Source of the DNA: Verpa conica
Taxonomy: Eukaryota > Ascomycota > Pezizomycetes > Pezizales > Morchellaceae
Length of the DNA stretch: 64,000 bases
NCBI GenBank assembly: GCA_033030425.1
Contig: JAUFSD010000004.1
Location: forward strand, 248,001 to 312,000
Direction of reading: 5' to 3'
Within the stretch, counting starts at the first letter, position 1. The number at the start of each line of letters is the position of its first letter. The notes under the pieces were generated by a model. The model had not been told where the DNA came from, did no database searches, and saw only the letters and a list, made by a program, of their open reading frames with translations. Shown piece after piece: positions 1 through 12,200 of the stretch. The translations under genes were made by a program, and so were the position numbers.

Positions 1-1027
1 TATCTATCGCCACCGTAGTAGAAAATGAAATCTCGACCACTGTGAAGCTTACATCTCGCTATTGTCACATTACTTACCACCCGACGATTCCATGTTACCA
101 ACTGGTACGCTTATCCGACCCAGAGGGGGGGGATTAGACTTCCCGGGCGCTCTTGTAGAAGTTCTCACTAGCGGGTGCATTAACGCAACCTTTGTATTTT
201 AAAACCACCTAGAGATTAGTTGTTCGGGGGAAAGATGATACGATAAGTTTATTTTAGATATATTATGTAGGAGTGGGAGAGCAGAGGAAGACTAAAAATT
301 TATCATGCCTAATACATGGTAGACGTCGCTCATATTTCTTTGGGATTTTTAGAATAGATACCAGAGGGTACTACTGTAGTTTATATTTGGTTGGGATAAA
401 ATGTGGCGTACTTATACTTATTATGGGGGGGTGTCCAGAAAACTATGTTATTATCGCTGATATTTAGTAATAGTTCTTTCTGGTGGATCGAGGAGTGGGC
501 TGCACCTAATGGTTTTATGAAAAGAGAATTAAGCCGCTCTTTCCCGAGATATTGAAATTTTCTTTGAAAATTGCGAATTTCAACCACTATGGAAAGTTAG
601 ATACGATGAAGAGAAGCTGTTGGTAGGTTTCGTACGCTGGTGGGGTCTAGATTTATAAGATTGTACATACGTATAGAAAAAGGTCTTCTTTGCTTTAGTG
701 TTGCCAATTTCTCTTTTTAAAATCTATAGTAGGCTTTTTTTTATTGGTATTTATACTAGAGGTGTAGTGGGTTATCCCAGAACCTAATAGTATCTTGTCC
801 AGTAGAATCAAACAGAATGCAGAGCTTTTATCGAGACTACGCTTGGCTGACATTAGGAATGTAGACTTTAAAAGACTATAGTCTGCCCAGTACACTCCGC
901 CTGGTCTGCCCCCACTCGGAGGACCGCAGGGACATATCGATGCATTTGGACGTTTACCCGAGACATCTCTCTTGGCACACACAACAGCAAAAGCTTATAT
1001 GGGACTCTTAAGAATACAACACACGGC

Positions 1028-1062
1028 GATCTGCGGCTGATGTGTTTTAACCCCCGCAGATC
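1028..1062. promoter_or_regulatory. Inverted repeat upstream of acyltransferase gene
   Basis: The arms GATCTGCGG (1028-1036) and CCGCAGATC (1054-1062) are perfect reverse complements separated by 17 bases. The repeat ends about 130 bases before the ATG of the acyltransferase gene. CGG and CCG triplets in inverted orientation are the half-sites used by fungal Zn2Cys6 regulators, so an operator is possible. This is inference from layout only. Confidence 0.35.
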
Positions 1063-1113
1063 AGTTGGTCATGTTTCGCATGAGAAGTGGACTGGCTGGC
1101 CTTTTTTATTCCT

Positions 1114-1122
1114 CTTATATAC
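1114..1122 (+). promoter_or_regulatory. TATA-like element
   Basis: CTTATATAC lies about 75 bases before the ATG at 1195, a plausible core-promoter position for the acyltransferase gene. A second AT stretch (ACATATATATTC) lies at about 1150. Confidence 0.35.
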
Positions 1123-1194
1123 ACTTGGGGGGGGCTTCAACTCTAGATACATATATATTCTTCACAACAAGTTTGTTTGGCTTCAACAACTTCC

Positions 1195-2748
1195 ATGGCA
1201 ACAAATGTCAGTGGGAATACCCCCTTGAGCCCTCTTAGGCTCAAGGGCCCATATCTTCTTCATGAAACCTTCATACCCATGACCCTCCTGGTTATCGCCC
1301 TCTGCATCCCGCGGCGGTCATGGGTCGTGAATTCGATATTCCTCCCAGCCATCGTGGCATTGCATTATCACCAACTATACACCACCTCCGCGAACCCATC
1401 GCTAGGATACGCCATCGGTACCAATGCCGCGATGCATATATACGTCTCGTTCAACCTACTAGTATTCTCAAACCCCCGACGTGACTTCATCCGCCTGCGA
1501 TCCTTCTCTACAACAAACAGCATAACCAATGGCTCCGCAAACACAACAAAAGACAAAGTCTCTCAACAAGGGGACCGATACCCCAAAGATTCGCTCTCGA
1601 GGCGTATAGGGTGGGCCATCGAGCTAACCGAGAACATTCGAGGCGTAGGGTGGAACTGGCAGATCAAGTCTGTCCCCCCACTAGACCAGCGCGAGCTGAC
1701 CTCTGTCAAGACGTTTTTCCGTCGCCGGGTCGTGCGGATGCTCCTGATACTGGCGTGGTTGGATATCTTGTGCTGGCTGATGAAGGATATCGACGGCGCG
1801 TATTTCGTCCCCGAGGGCAACGCGCACCATAATCCAATGACGTTTGTTCCGCTTTATAGCTCGCTGTTTGCGGCGCCCAATAGGAGACAGGTGTTTCCGC
1901 CACCAAAGGGGTTCCCTGCGATTCCTCAGGGGGAGGATGCGTGGCTTGTAAGGGGTGCTTATGAGTTGTTTTTGCGTGCTGCGAGACCCATCTTTGTGGC
2001 GTCGGCAATGTACACCACAATCAACGGACCGTATACCGTCGTGTCCTTGATTGCTGTTTCTATGGGGTGTATATTCGGGCTTGGGCCGGAAGGAGGTTGG
2101 AGGAGACGGTGGTTGGACTGGAGGACCTGGCCGGACATATTCGGCGGTTGGAAAGAAGGTGATTGGGGTCATGGACTTCTCGGATGGTGGGGAACAGCTT
2201 GGCATGGGTTGTTTAGAAACGTGAGAATAATCCAATCTTTCCTCTTGCCTAGCTCTAACAAATCATAGTCATTCGTTGCCCCCGGAAGGTATATAATCTC
2301 CCAGCTCGGCTTGCGAAGAGATGGTATACCCGCAAGAGTCATCAGCCTCGCACTCCCCTTCGTAATGTCCGGCGGCCTTCATTTTGCTGGATGCTTCACT
2401 CAGAGCGGTAGTGGATTAGGCACAATCCGGTTCTTCATCCTACAGCCACTAGGAATAGCAGTAGAACAGATGGTGCTGTATGGCTACCGTCGGTTTGTAC
2501 CGTCTGGTATGAGGGTTAGGTTCTTAGAGAAGTATGTTCCGTACCTATGGACCATAATCTGGTTCACGGCCGTTAGCCAGCCCTTTGTCGACGAGTATAG
2601 ATACGGTGGGGTCTGGTGCGTCGAGCCTATTCCGTTCAGTGTGATTAGGGGGTTACGCGGGCAAGGCTGGTGGTTCTGGGGCAGTATAGAAGGAAGGAAT
2701 TGGTGGAATTGGCATGAAAGCTTGGGAGGGTGGGGTATTCAATTGTAG
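1195..2748 (+). CDS. Wax-synthase-like membrane-bound O-acyltransferase (MBOAT family)
   Basis: Two exons, 1195-2220 and 2269-2748, give 501 residues. The 48-base intron (GTGAGA...ATAG) keeps phase and removes the in-frame stop at 2266-2268. The open frame starts at a TTG at 1177, but the first ATG is 1195 and I use that. Several hydrophobic helices are visible (for example residues 22-48, and about 210-225). Near the splice junction is WWGTAWHGLFR (H337), and after it SGGLHFAG (H380). These fit the conserved region and histidine of the fungal wax-synthase-like acyltransferases, which in meroterpenoid, trichothecene and similar clusters acetylate or acylate a hydroxyl of the product in the ER membrane. 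The substrate cannot be read from sequence. An FAD oxygenase of terpenoid-cluster type follows 1.8 kb downstream on the same strand, which supports a tailoring role. The alternative is a free-standing sterol or wax acyltransferase. Confidence 0.85.
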
Positions 2749-3660
2749 TGGATGTGATCCACATGCTAAGTCAATAGAGAAAGTGGCTATTTTATATAGA
2801 GTAGATAGATACTATACTTTCAGTCGATCTCTTTTACATATCTTGGGTGGTCAAATAGAGACTTTAGCCTTATCGGTACTTTCCGGGGACTGTGGATCAG
2901 GAGTCCTGCAGAGTATTCATCCGTAGACCCTGGCATGGCTCTTCTCTAGGGATACCCCGTTTCGATCAAAAGTCTCGCGATACGTACGTAATAAGAACTT
3001 CGGCACTTCAATGTGGGGTATTGGTGTCTTTGGCAGGTGACTTCTTGGGTTCTGAATTGTATTTTGGACTTTTTTTTATCCTGTAGACTATTGCATAACA
3101 TATCACTCGAGTCCCACCTCTGCAGCGTGAAGTTATAATCCATACCCACTCATAATTATGCGTGTCTACCATGAAATAGGCCTAGGTATATAGGAACAGG
3201 GCTTACTTATATAACTACCAGGGTAGAAAAGACCTGGAAATCGGTGTATTTTGACTAATTCTAGGGGTGATCTCGTGGTGGGTCATGGTACAGGGGGCGT
3301 AGAAGATTATCCCTTTCTGGGACCCTTGGAGTGTTCTGAGGTACAAGGTTACCGGTACTGAAGTTATTCAAACCTACGCATGCCCGGGGTATAAGACATT
3401 TCCCCGAGCATCTTCGCCAGCTAGATCTCTCTATGCCTAATCTTAAAGCCTGCCTCTTATTTTTCTAGGCATGAGGTAGAAAATTGAAAGTCCATAGTCA
3501 TAAACCCATGGAAAACCCCTTCACCAAGCCAATACATAAACCACCATCAACTGAATTACTCCAACCCTAAGCTCCCTCTACCTCTCCACTCTATACCTAG
3601 GCTCTATTGTACGATTAATACCTACCCCCTTCACTGAACCACGATCCATAGAACCCTTAA

Positions 3661-3683
3661 CCCTACCCTACCCTACCCTACCT
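3661..3683. repeat. CCCTA short tandem array
   Basis: Four consecutive CCCTA units preceded by CCCTTAA and followed by CCTAGG. It resembles a degenerate telomere-type repeat, but the unit is 5 bases rather than the 6-base TTAGGG complement. It is probably an ordinary microsatellite. Confidence 0.6.
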
Positions 3684-4089
3684 AGGCCGATTTACCCTTA
3701 GAGCTAGCAACCCACGCCGTGCTTCCCGATTCTCCCAGACACATCAACATATATATCTAGGGACCCATCTAAGCGAGGTACTGTGCCTCCCAGAGACATA
3801 ATTGCTGCATTCCCCGGTTAAAGCCCTGTCATGTACTCTAGTCGTAGCAGGCAAACTATTCACAGCAAGGTGTTCGTTCTCTTTATTGAAGTCGATACCT
3901 CGAGCGAGTTAAAAAATTCTTCCCTACTAGTTTGTGGAGGATACGACTTGCATGGTTAGGTTCTTAATTCCTGTTGCGGGTAGGAGAGGGAGGTCTGGTA
4001 TCTACTCTGCTCGCGGGGGTTTGGAAGTTGGGTGAAAACATGGCCTCTCACTCGGGTAGGAAGATCTTGTGTCGATTCTTCACGGGTAC

Positions 4090-4136
4090 GTAAGGGTGTG
4101 AATGAATTAATCATAAGTATCACGAGTAAGGGTGTG
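4090..4136 (-). mobile_element. Micro-insertion: truncated non-LTR retroelement tail with 11-bp target duplication
   Basis: The direct repeat GTAAGGGTGTG occurs at 4090-4100 and 4126-4136. Between them are 25 bases (4101-4125) whose complement reads TCGTGATACTTATGATT followed by AATTCATT. The same tail occurs at 23409-23438 and 44298-44327, each also flanked by short direct repeats. Variable-length target duplications and an ATTC-type 3' tail fit target-primed reverse transcription of a LINE-like RNA with extreme 5' truncation. No source element is in the window. Confidence 0.6.
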
Positions 4137-4305
4137 GTCTGGGGAGAAAAAAAAAGGGTTTTTTTTTCTTTTTTTTTTTTTGAGAATCTACTTTATCCGA
4201 TCGGAAATGTGGCCAAAAATTCCAAGGGTGTACAGGTAGAGACGGGTAGATTATTAATATATTTTAGGAATGTAGTTTAGAATTATGACCTTATCAATTA
4301 AAGAG

Positions 4306-4317
4306 CGGCCATAGCCG
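4306..4317. promoter_or_regulatory. CGGC-N4-GCCG palindrome
   Basis: CGGCCATAGCCG lies about 250 bases upstream of the FAD oxygenase start. Inverted CGG half-sites are typical of Zn2Cys6 regulators. Together with the CGG/CCG inverted repeat in front of the acyltransferase, it could reflect shared control. The evidence is only the motif. Confidence 0.3.
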
Positions 4318-4427
4318 AGCAGAGAATAGGTATCTTTATCTGGTACGTGGTACCCGTTAAGCAGCCGCCTCATACCTACGGGAGATCCCCCCAGGTCTGA
4401 TAATACCCGGGGGGAGAGGGAGGATTA

Positions 4428-4481
4428 ATGAGTGCAGCCTATAACCAAAATATCTGCAGCTCCGCGAGCTCTGAGTATTAA
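4428..4481 (+). promoter_or_regulatory. Possible upstream ORF in leader of the FAD oxygenase
   Basis: An ATG at 4428 opens a 17-codon frame ending at TAA 4479-4481. It is out of frame with the main start at 4570 and ends 88 bases before it. If the transcript begins upstream of 4428 it could dampen translation. The transcript start is unknown. Confidence 0.25.
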
Positions 4482-4569
4482 TACAGCAGGGAGGAACTTA
4501 ATTCCTGTGAAGCTCTTCCGCAGTACTCAACATTCAAGACATAATAACACCTTATCAATTTCTCAAATC

Positions 4570-7235
4570 ATGAGCTCAACCGAAAAGCCCAGTTTCAAGG
4601 TCATAATTGTCGGCGGTTCAGTGTCAGGGTTAACTTTAGCGCATTCCCTTTCACGCGCTGGGATCGACTATGTCCTTCTTGAAGCGGGCGCCGACCCTGC
4701 ACCTGATGCTGGAGCTTCGATAGGTATTTCACCTAACGGAGGGCGGGTGCTGGATCAGCTTGGGGTGTTTGATGATATAGAGGCGAAAACAAATCCGATC
4801 AAATGGGTCTACTCACGAGATAAAGACGGAGTGGTGTTTAATAGTAGTGATCTCCCACAGTTTCTTGAGAAGAGGTATATATATATGAGAATCAATCTTC
4901 TTGGTTGGTAGCTGATTTTTTTTTGTAGACTTGGATACCCTACTGTGTTTCTCGGGCGACAATCCTTACTTAGGGTGCTTTTCGACCACTTTAAAGAAAA
5001 ACACAAGTATCATCTCAATAAACGCGTGGTCAAGATTGAGCACTCAGAAAAGGGGGTTAAAGTTCTTACGAAGGACGGTTCGGAATATGCTGGTGATATG
5101 GTTGTGGGCGCGGACGGAGTGCACAGTATTGTGCGTTCAGAGATGTGGCGCCATGCAGATATAATGAAGCCTGGGTTTATCACTCAGGAAGAAAAAACAG
5201 GTAATATAAATATAGCTAAATCATTACCCGTAGAGGTCTGGCTAACAAATGCATTAGCAATGACTGTGGAGTACTGTTGCATCTTTGGAATCTCAAGCCG
5301 GACACCCGGGTTAGACGAAGGTAATTTTAATATCAACTTCAATGATATGTCTAGCGCTCTATCTGCAGTTGGGAAGGATGGGCAGGTGTATTGGTTCGTA
5401 TACATAAAACTAGACAAGAAGTACGTCTACCCGGACTGCCCACGTTTCACCAAAGCAGATGCAGAAAAATACGCCGAGGGGTTCCGGGATAGTAAAATTC
5501 TTGAAACTAATACATTTGGCCAAGTTTGGGATAACTGTGTGAGTTACGCAATGACCTCTCTTGAGGAGGGTGTTTTTGAAACCTGGAACTTCGGGCGCAT
5601 CGTTTGCTTGGGGGATTCAATCCACAAGGTGTGTAGTACTCCACTCATAAAAATTAGATACTGTAACTAATAGTCGTTCCTCTCTAGATGACACCAAACC
5701 TCGGCCAGGGAGGAAATACTGCAATTGAGAGCGCAGCAGCACTAGCAAACAGTATCCACAAGTTAATCTACAAAGACAAAAACCCAAAGCCAACCACTGA
5801 TGAGCTCGACACTTATTTACAGGATTTCAGCAAATCTCGTAAACCTCGTGTCAATGTAATTTTTGATTCTTCAGCCTTATCGACCCGCACTCAAGCTCGT
5901 GATGGTCTACTAAACATAATCATGACCGAGTACATGTTTAAAGTCTTAGACGATATATTCCTCAATCTGAGTTGCGACTTGGTAGTTGGTGGAGTCAAGC
6001 TTAACTACCTCCCACTACCGGAAAGGTCAATAAACGGGTGGATGCCTTTCGACGAGAGTCTGGGAGCCACGAGGAAACCAATACTATCCAAACGAGCGAA
6101 GGAGGCTTCAGTATTTTTAGTACTGTTTGGTGTTGCTAGTTACCTGATATGGACGGGACAGAATGTTAATGGGACTACGGAAATGCTCCAGCAAGCTATC
6201 AGTGCTGGTAGATGGGAGACAGAAAATGGTGTAGTCTCGATCAGAGATGTATATTTTGGGGTACCGGTTGTAGATGCCTTTCTTCAAAGACTTATCATCA
6301 GGCTATCGCCCAGTGTGTTGGAATTAGACCACACGCAAAGATTACAGATGATCTCTTCTGTAGCTGAGCTGATACCTGTACACACAATCTGGGCCATAGA
6401 AGCCTGGAGGTCAGGAAACTACTTAACATCAGCAAATCTGTTAGTCACCCATAATCCTACTAGAAAGAAGAAATACTAACGCACGAGATACCTCAAAAGC
6501 GCACTGCCATTCGCACTTGCATACCAAAGATACGGCTTCGGCGTTGTAGCACCTCTATACTACTTCTTCCACTACGTTCTAACCTCCTACCAAAACTACG
6601 CCTCCATCGACCTGCGAGTCATCAACTCAAACTACGCACGAACAATCCTCCCAACAACACTTATCTCACTCGCTCTCCCAGCAATCCTCATGCTCGGCCC
6701 CTTCGAGTTCAGCTCCGATACCCGCCAAGCATTCGCAGTATTATGGCAGTTGTTTCCAATCACATTCGCCATCCTCCACCGAGCACTCACCAAACTAGTC
6801 CCAGACAACACCGTCGCAGAAAAAATGACCCCCGGGGTGGATATCCCAATCTTGCGTAGGACCTACATCTCCGTTGGTGTAATTTCGGCTATCGTGCATC
6901 TCTACATACGCTCCTTTTCGCTCTCTGGATACGAAGTATTCGCTGGCGTTCAGGATCCGTTCAGTACTGTGGAATCTGCAGTGTACGGTATAGGTCAAGC
7001 TGCAAAGTTCAACTATCTGATAGGGTTTGGGAGTAGCTTGTTGTGGGCTGTGATGACTCTTAATGATTTGAAGAGGTTTGGGAGGACTAGTGTGAGTTTG
7101 GTTAGGATGGTCTTGGGTATGGTCATTGGCACGGTTGTTTTTGGTCCTGGTGCGGTTTTGGCGGCTTTTTGGATGTGGAGGGAGGACATTATTTCGAGGA
7201 GACGGTCTGGTAGAGAGGGTCATGTACTACAGTAG
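4570..7235 (+). CDS. FAD-dependent monooxygenase/epoxidase fused to a polytopic membrane domain (terpenoid-pathway type)
   Basis: Exons 4570-4874, 4929-5628, 5688-6409 and 6488-7235 give 824 residues. The first two introns (54 and 59 bases) are canonical. The third donor (AG|GTCAGG at 6410) is weaker and its acceptor may be 6487 or 6499; a TACTAAC branch site lies at 6474-6480. The N-terminal half is a PaxM-like FAD monooxygenase: dinucleotide fold VIIVGGSVSG (11-20), DG motif VVGADGVHSIVR (160-171) and GD motif CLGDSIHKMTPNLGQGGN (328-345). From about residue 430 to the end there are roughly eight or nine hydrophobic segments, including IPVHTIWAIEAW, VVAPLYYFFHYV and FGPGAVLAAFWMW. I think this tail resembles fungal membrane terpene-cyclase-like proteins, but that is recollection, not proof. 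A single chain that epoxidises a prenyl tail and then cyclises it at the ER membrane is an attractive reading. The upstream open frame reaches 4432 without an ATG, so the ATG at 4570 is used. Confidence 0.87.
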
Positions 7236-9200
7236 GGGTGGGGAATTACCAAGACTAGATCTAGTTCTGTCGTATCATCATATAACTACTTCGGGTTGGG
7301 TCTAAGAGGGTATATAGTATGTATAAAATTAAAAGGGAAATGCTCGGTATCTGTGCTGCGCTTGAGGTCGAGTTAGTAGAGATTTATACCTCACACTATT
7401 TATAATTATCTAATCGCCTGCTATATACTTGAATATTCACTACATTCCATGCAGAATCATATAGAACACTCCAAAAATCAATAGCAGCTCAAGAGCATCT
7501 AAGTTTTCATTCCTTATCTACTAAAATTATTACCCGGCAAGAACCCTAACTATAGCTAGACCCAATTATTCCAATCCCTAGTCCTAGAATTCTGTCTCAA
7601 CCCACCATAATACTAGAATCTATGTAGTGACACCAGAGACTAGATCATAACTATATCCATAACAATTCAAATTCAAACTTATGCTTAGTCCAGCCTTAAG
7701 TTAAACCTTCTTACCAACCCTACTATAGTAAGAATATATCTAACTCCATCCCCGCGCTCAGAAACACCACACCCCGTGCGTATCTCATCACAAAACGAGT
7801 CCACTCTTCCGGACCTTTCTACATTCCGTAGATCTTTCAGAAAAAAAGAAAGAAAATTTCAGCAGGGGGGGCTACATACAACCTAGAAACCCAGCCAACA
7901 TCTGCCTATGATCTTTGAAAACCACGAAGCATATCACGCCCTTCATACGGATATGTCATTAGCAGGATATTCTACGCCGGGCTTCACGTTAGTGCTTCGA
8001 CAATGCTAACTATCTATACGGCGTCTAGAAAGAAGCTACCGGTAAACTCACATTTACAGCGATGAAGGGGGGGTGTAGAAATGCCCCCCCGGGTATTATA
8101 CCAGAGACATGATAGTCTATCTAGCTCCAGGCTTCCAGAGTCCGCCTGCAGCCTGTTCATCGTGGAAGAGGCTTTAATCTACTACTATTCCAAAGCCTCA
8201 CCGAATTTCGATAATCTTAAAAGCTATTTTGTGATTAGTTCAAGGTAGAGCCTTCTCAACCCCACTATTCAGTCGACTCGTTGATTGATATCGGGCCCAT
8301 CCACCAAGGAATCTCAATTTAAGTATCCATCTACACTAATTCCCTCCTTCGAACAGCCTACGCCCCCCGGAAGTTACCTCTTCATGTCGCCCTCCTAAGC
8401 TGTACGGGTATCTCTGACTTAATGTATAAAGCCACAGCCGCAGAGAGAAGACACTCTTGCCTTTTTTCCCTATCGTTCAGCGCGACCACATCATCACAGA
8501 GAACTTTCGAGTAAGATCACATGCGCTCACTTCCGCCCCAGGAATTCATTGATTCGCGGGACCGTAGTATCCGGAGCCAGGTGGGTTTTCGACTGGTTCG
8601 CTCAACTACTCTCAGCAAGCGTTAATTTTAATGGGAGTTTATAATGCTAATAAATAGTTTAGGGATAGGTTCGGTTGCCGCTTCAACTACAGTAGTCTAT
8701 GACTATTTTCGAGGTATAAGTATGTGGTCTGCAGTGAGAATGTAACTGAAAGTCCCTCAACTGGCTGCAGAGAGGGTGAAGGAATTCAGTCATCTTCAGG
8801 TAAGTGGATTGGTCCTACAAATTTCACCCTATTATGATGGTCAATGAATGCTACAGGAGTCTGTAAGAGTTGATCTAAATTTATTTCGCTCATTCGTAAA
8901 CAGTATTCTAATTAAACGAAGCAGAAATCTGTTCTGCTTAGGTATACAGAAATTCTAGAACTAAGCCCTCAGCTGGGTTTCCACCGGATTCCCTATTCTC
9001 TCCTGAGTTTTTCATAGTAATGTATAACCATGTACTACTTTCCAGATTATTTTTCAGTACAACTCTATGAAAAATATTGTTATTCTGATATCTTACCTCC
9101 TGCGTTACTCAACCAACTCCTTGTATAGACAGGTATCAACAAAAAAGGTGTACAGGAATAACCCTAAGAAAGCACACATCCAACATCCCCTTCACGCACC
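7236..9200. other. Intergenic, no gene seen
   Basis: About 2 kb of AT-rich sequence with many stops. A G7/C7 inverted repeat (8067-8073 and 8084-8090, 10-base loop) is the only structure I can point to. No tRNA-like fold was found. Confidence 0.5.
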
Positions 9201-12200
9201 TCAAATACCCACAACGAAACTTTCCAAAAATGCTGCACGCTTCGTCTTCTCTTGATCCTCAACTCCTCGGCCTTTCTTCTCCCCTGCAGGAAGTACTGGT
9301 CTCCTGATCATTGCCTCTGAAAAAGACTCCAGTACCTTTCTTCTTACTGTTACTTCTCTGGACGGCTTTCGTAAAGGAAACGCCATCGCAGCTGCAGAAG
9401 CAATTGGGGACATCGGAGACATTGGTGGGTCTTCCCTTTCTACAACTGTGGGAGCTCTTACGATTGTAGGGGCTCTACCAAGAGGACGAGGGGATAAAAG
9501 GATGGTAATGCTATCCATAAGGAAACCGGTTAGGTACACAAATACGTTGGCGTGTACAGATGAACATCTCGATGAGAGTCTATCAAGAACCTAGGATTGT
9601 CACGGTTTAGTGAGCAACTAGTGATCGAAGATTAGAAATTAAGGATGCTAACCTGCTCTGCTAGCTTTCTATCACCACCAGCTTTGAAAACCTCTTGCCA
9701 CATCTCTACGGGCACAATACCCTCTTCCAAGCCTTGGAGCCATTGCATCAACACTCTTGCAACTACCTCAACGAGTTCTTCGTCCGTGGGATTAAATTCT
9801 TCGTCTTCCTCTAGCTCAAGACCGATACGAAGAGCATCTTGGTCTGTCAAATCAAGGTCTCTATCAATACACTCCCAAACGCCTATGGTGAGCATCCGTC
9901 TTTTCTCTGGGTTGAGGCCCCAAGTCTCCTCTACGAAAGGCCATCCGGGCTCAGAGTACCACCTGCCGTCACCAACAGCGATTTCTCTCATATTACTCAA
10001 CAAGTACTCGGTCATCTTGTAGAGTTCTCTTGGTGCAGAATATAGTACCTCTCCCTTGGTATCCCCTTTGGCAACCCAACCTCTTATGCCCCCAGCTCCT
10101 TCGGGAACTTTGACTAACTCGGATAAGCCTCTCCCATACCCGGTCTGAACCCACTCCCCACCAAGAGGTAAGAAAACGTCTCTACCCCCATCAACTCGCA
10201 GTACAAGAACATCCATTAACGTCTCCGTCCCTTTGTTCAAGCCTCTCGCATCCTCTACCTTCTCCACAAGGAGGGATAGAGTGATTGAACAGGTGTCGCC
10301 AGGTTGTAATTGCACCCCTCCTCCTGGACCTTTCAATTCTTTCCCACCGTCGGAGAAATCAACCGTCAGCCACTCTTTCGAGACAGTTTCATCCTTCAGC
10401 CACGCAGTTGGCGTCATCTCCACAGCCCCATTTGCTGATGGTTTTCCGACAAACCTCACTATTGCTTCCGAGGCTCCAGTATTTGCGATAGTGACAGACC
10501 GGCTGATTTTCTGGCCTAACCTGACTTTCCCAAAATCTACAACCCCGTCCTCATACTCTTGGCCCTCTACTTGGTCCACAATAACTGTTACGATTGGTCG
10601 CCGCTCGTTCTCGATTTTATCGACCTCTCGTGCTACGTCTGCGTGGGTCTTTGTTCTAAGATCGGGTATAACGGATGGAAATGAAAGTCTAAATAGTGAA
10701 ATGACTGGTTTATGATCTGATGATGTGATGTTCTGGTTGGAGGAATAGTAAAGTTGCTCCAACTTAACTTCACCAGAACCAGTCTTGAAGCTTGAAATAG
10801 GTAGCTTCTTAACACTTGCCGCGCGGGGAAGTATTGTCTCAGCTCTCGACACAACCAAGTCTTCCTCATCAGAGTCACTTGTTTCAAATATTACTTCACC
10901 CGTGGATGTTAGAATACTTGAACTCCTAGTCCTACTCCTTATTCGACCTTTAACACGGTCTCCGTCAGCACCCCTAACCTTCCATAGCACACGATCACAC
11001 CAACTAGGTGCCCTCCCCTTCTCACTAGAATCCCATACCCCCACAGTACCAACATCGTACTTATATGTAGGAAGGAAATCGATATATCCCTCTTTGAAAC
11101 CAGTAAAGGCTTTTGACTCCCTTTGTTGTTTTCGCAGCTGATCATATTGCATGATATTGTCGACGGTTTCTCCTAGCGTTAATCCAGCCTCTGGATGTAC
11201 CATATGAGGAGGTGGTGGTAGAGGCTGATCATCTGGATCGTCAATAGTTGGAGATCGAATGATCGGAGAAGGGGCAGGACTCCTTGACGGACTATCGTGT
11301 GTCGGTGGGAGATCTTTCGGCATATACGAAGAGAGCAGCCGCCTGATATCGTCATTTGGAAGTTCGATCCGATAATTTAAATCTCCACACCAAATTAAAA
11401 CGTCGGCGTTGTCGATATTTTCACCCGTAGCTTGCTGTAAACTATTTGGGTCATTCCTTGAGTCATCATCATCGAGACCGACGAAATTCTTTGCTACTGG
11501 CTCAAATGTCGCTCGCCGTGCAACCTCTGCTGCATCCCAGTTCCGCCTATCCACGTTATTTACGAATGCAGCGAGATGAACGTCTACGAATACCAATCTT
11601 AGGGTATCCCCGAGTACTACTCGGACTGCAGCTCCTCCCTTATTACCTACGTAGCCCATCAATCCAGTACCGACTGTTGAGCTCGAAACAGACCCCACAA
11701 CTGACATGAGACGGGGCGACACGAAGACGAGTAGTAGAACGCCGATGAGTTGCGGTGAAGCTACACATACATATCCGCTAGGAAGGGCTGCCTGAGCACT
11801 AAGGTTACCTCACGAGATCAAATTATGAGGATTTGACGAGAAACACATCTAAAGACTAGAGAACGTACCTGAGCATGAGCTTTCCAATTGAGGGAAATTT
11901 TTGGATCCGTATACTTTATAAAGTTCTCTGTAGCCGTTACGTCGACCACTTCTTGTAAAGCAATAACGTATATTCCGACCTCATCTTCGGTATCGGAGTA
12001 TAGGTCCTTCTGTTCTCCTATCCAATCACCAGGAACGGAGAAAGTACGCAGGTCTCTTTTATTATCCACAATCCAATCACCCAGATCTTTCTCACATCCC
12101 TGCATAGAAGCAACGTTCCATGATCCAACTTTAATCTTAATACTTTGCTGCCGGATAAACTCGGTCCGCCGCAACAGCATCTGCTGCTGGAGATATGCCT

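Larger units (their letters stand above)
1..1194. other. Non-coding left edge
   Basis: I see no supportable gene here. Short open frames overlap each other, lack splice logic and show no recognisable domain. The stretch has G-runs (about 124-132 and 426-432) and, close to the next gene, a perfect 9-bp inverted repeat (see 1028-1062) and a TATA-like element (1114-1122). Confidence 0.6.
2749..4569. other. Intergenic region between acyltransferase and FAD oxygenase
   Basis: No gene is supported. It holds a short CCCTA array (3661-3683), a micro-insertion with target-site duplication (4090-4136), a T-rich run (4158-4182), a CGG/CCG palindrome (4306-4317) and a small upstream ORF (4428-4481). Confidence 0.55.

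Noticed and set aside
1681..2235. 184-codon minus-strand frame opposite the acyltransferase
   Set aside because: Shadow of a real gene; the plus-strand frame has the family motifs and a consistent intron.
3661..3683. Internal telomere repeat
   Set aside because: The unit is CCCTA, not CCCTAA, and only four units are present.
4303..4420. tRNA-like start (AGCGGCCATAGCCGAGCAGAG resembles a B/A-box leader of tRNA-Ser or -Leu)
   Set aside because: No B box or T-arm follows and no cloverleaf can be drawn; the resemblance is to the palindrome only.
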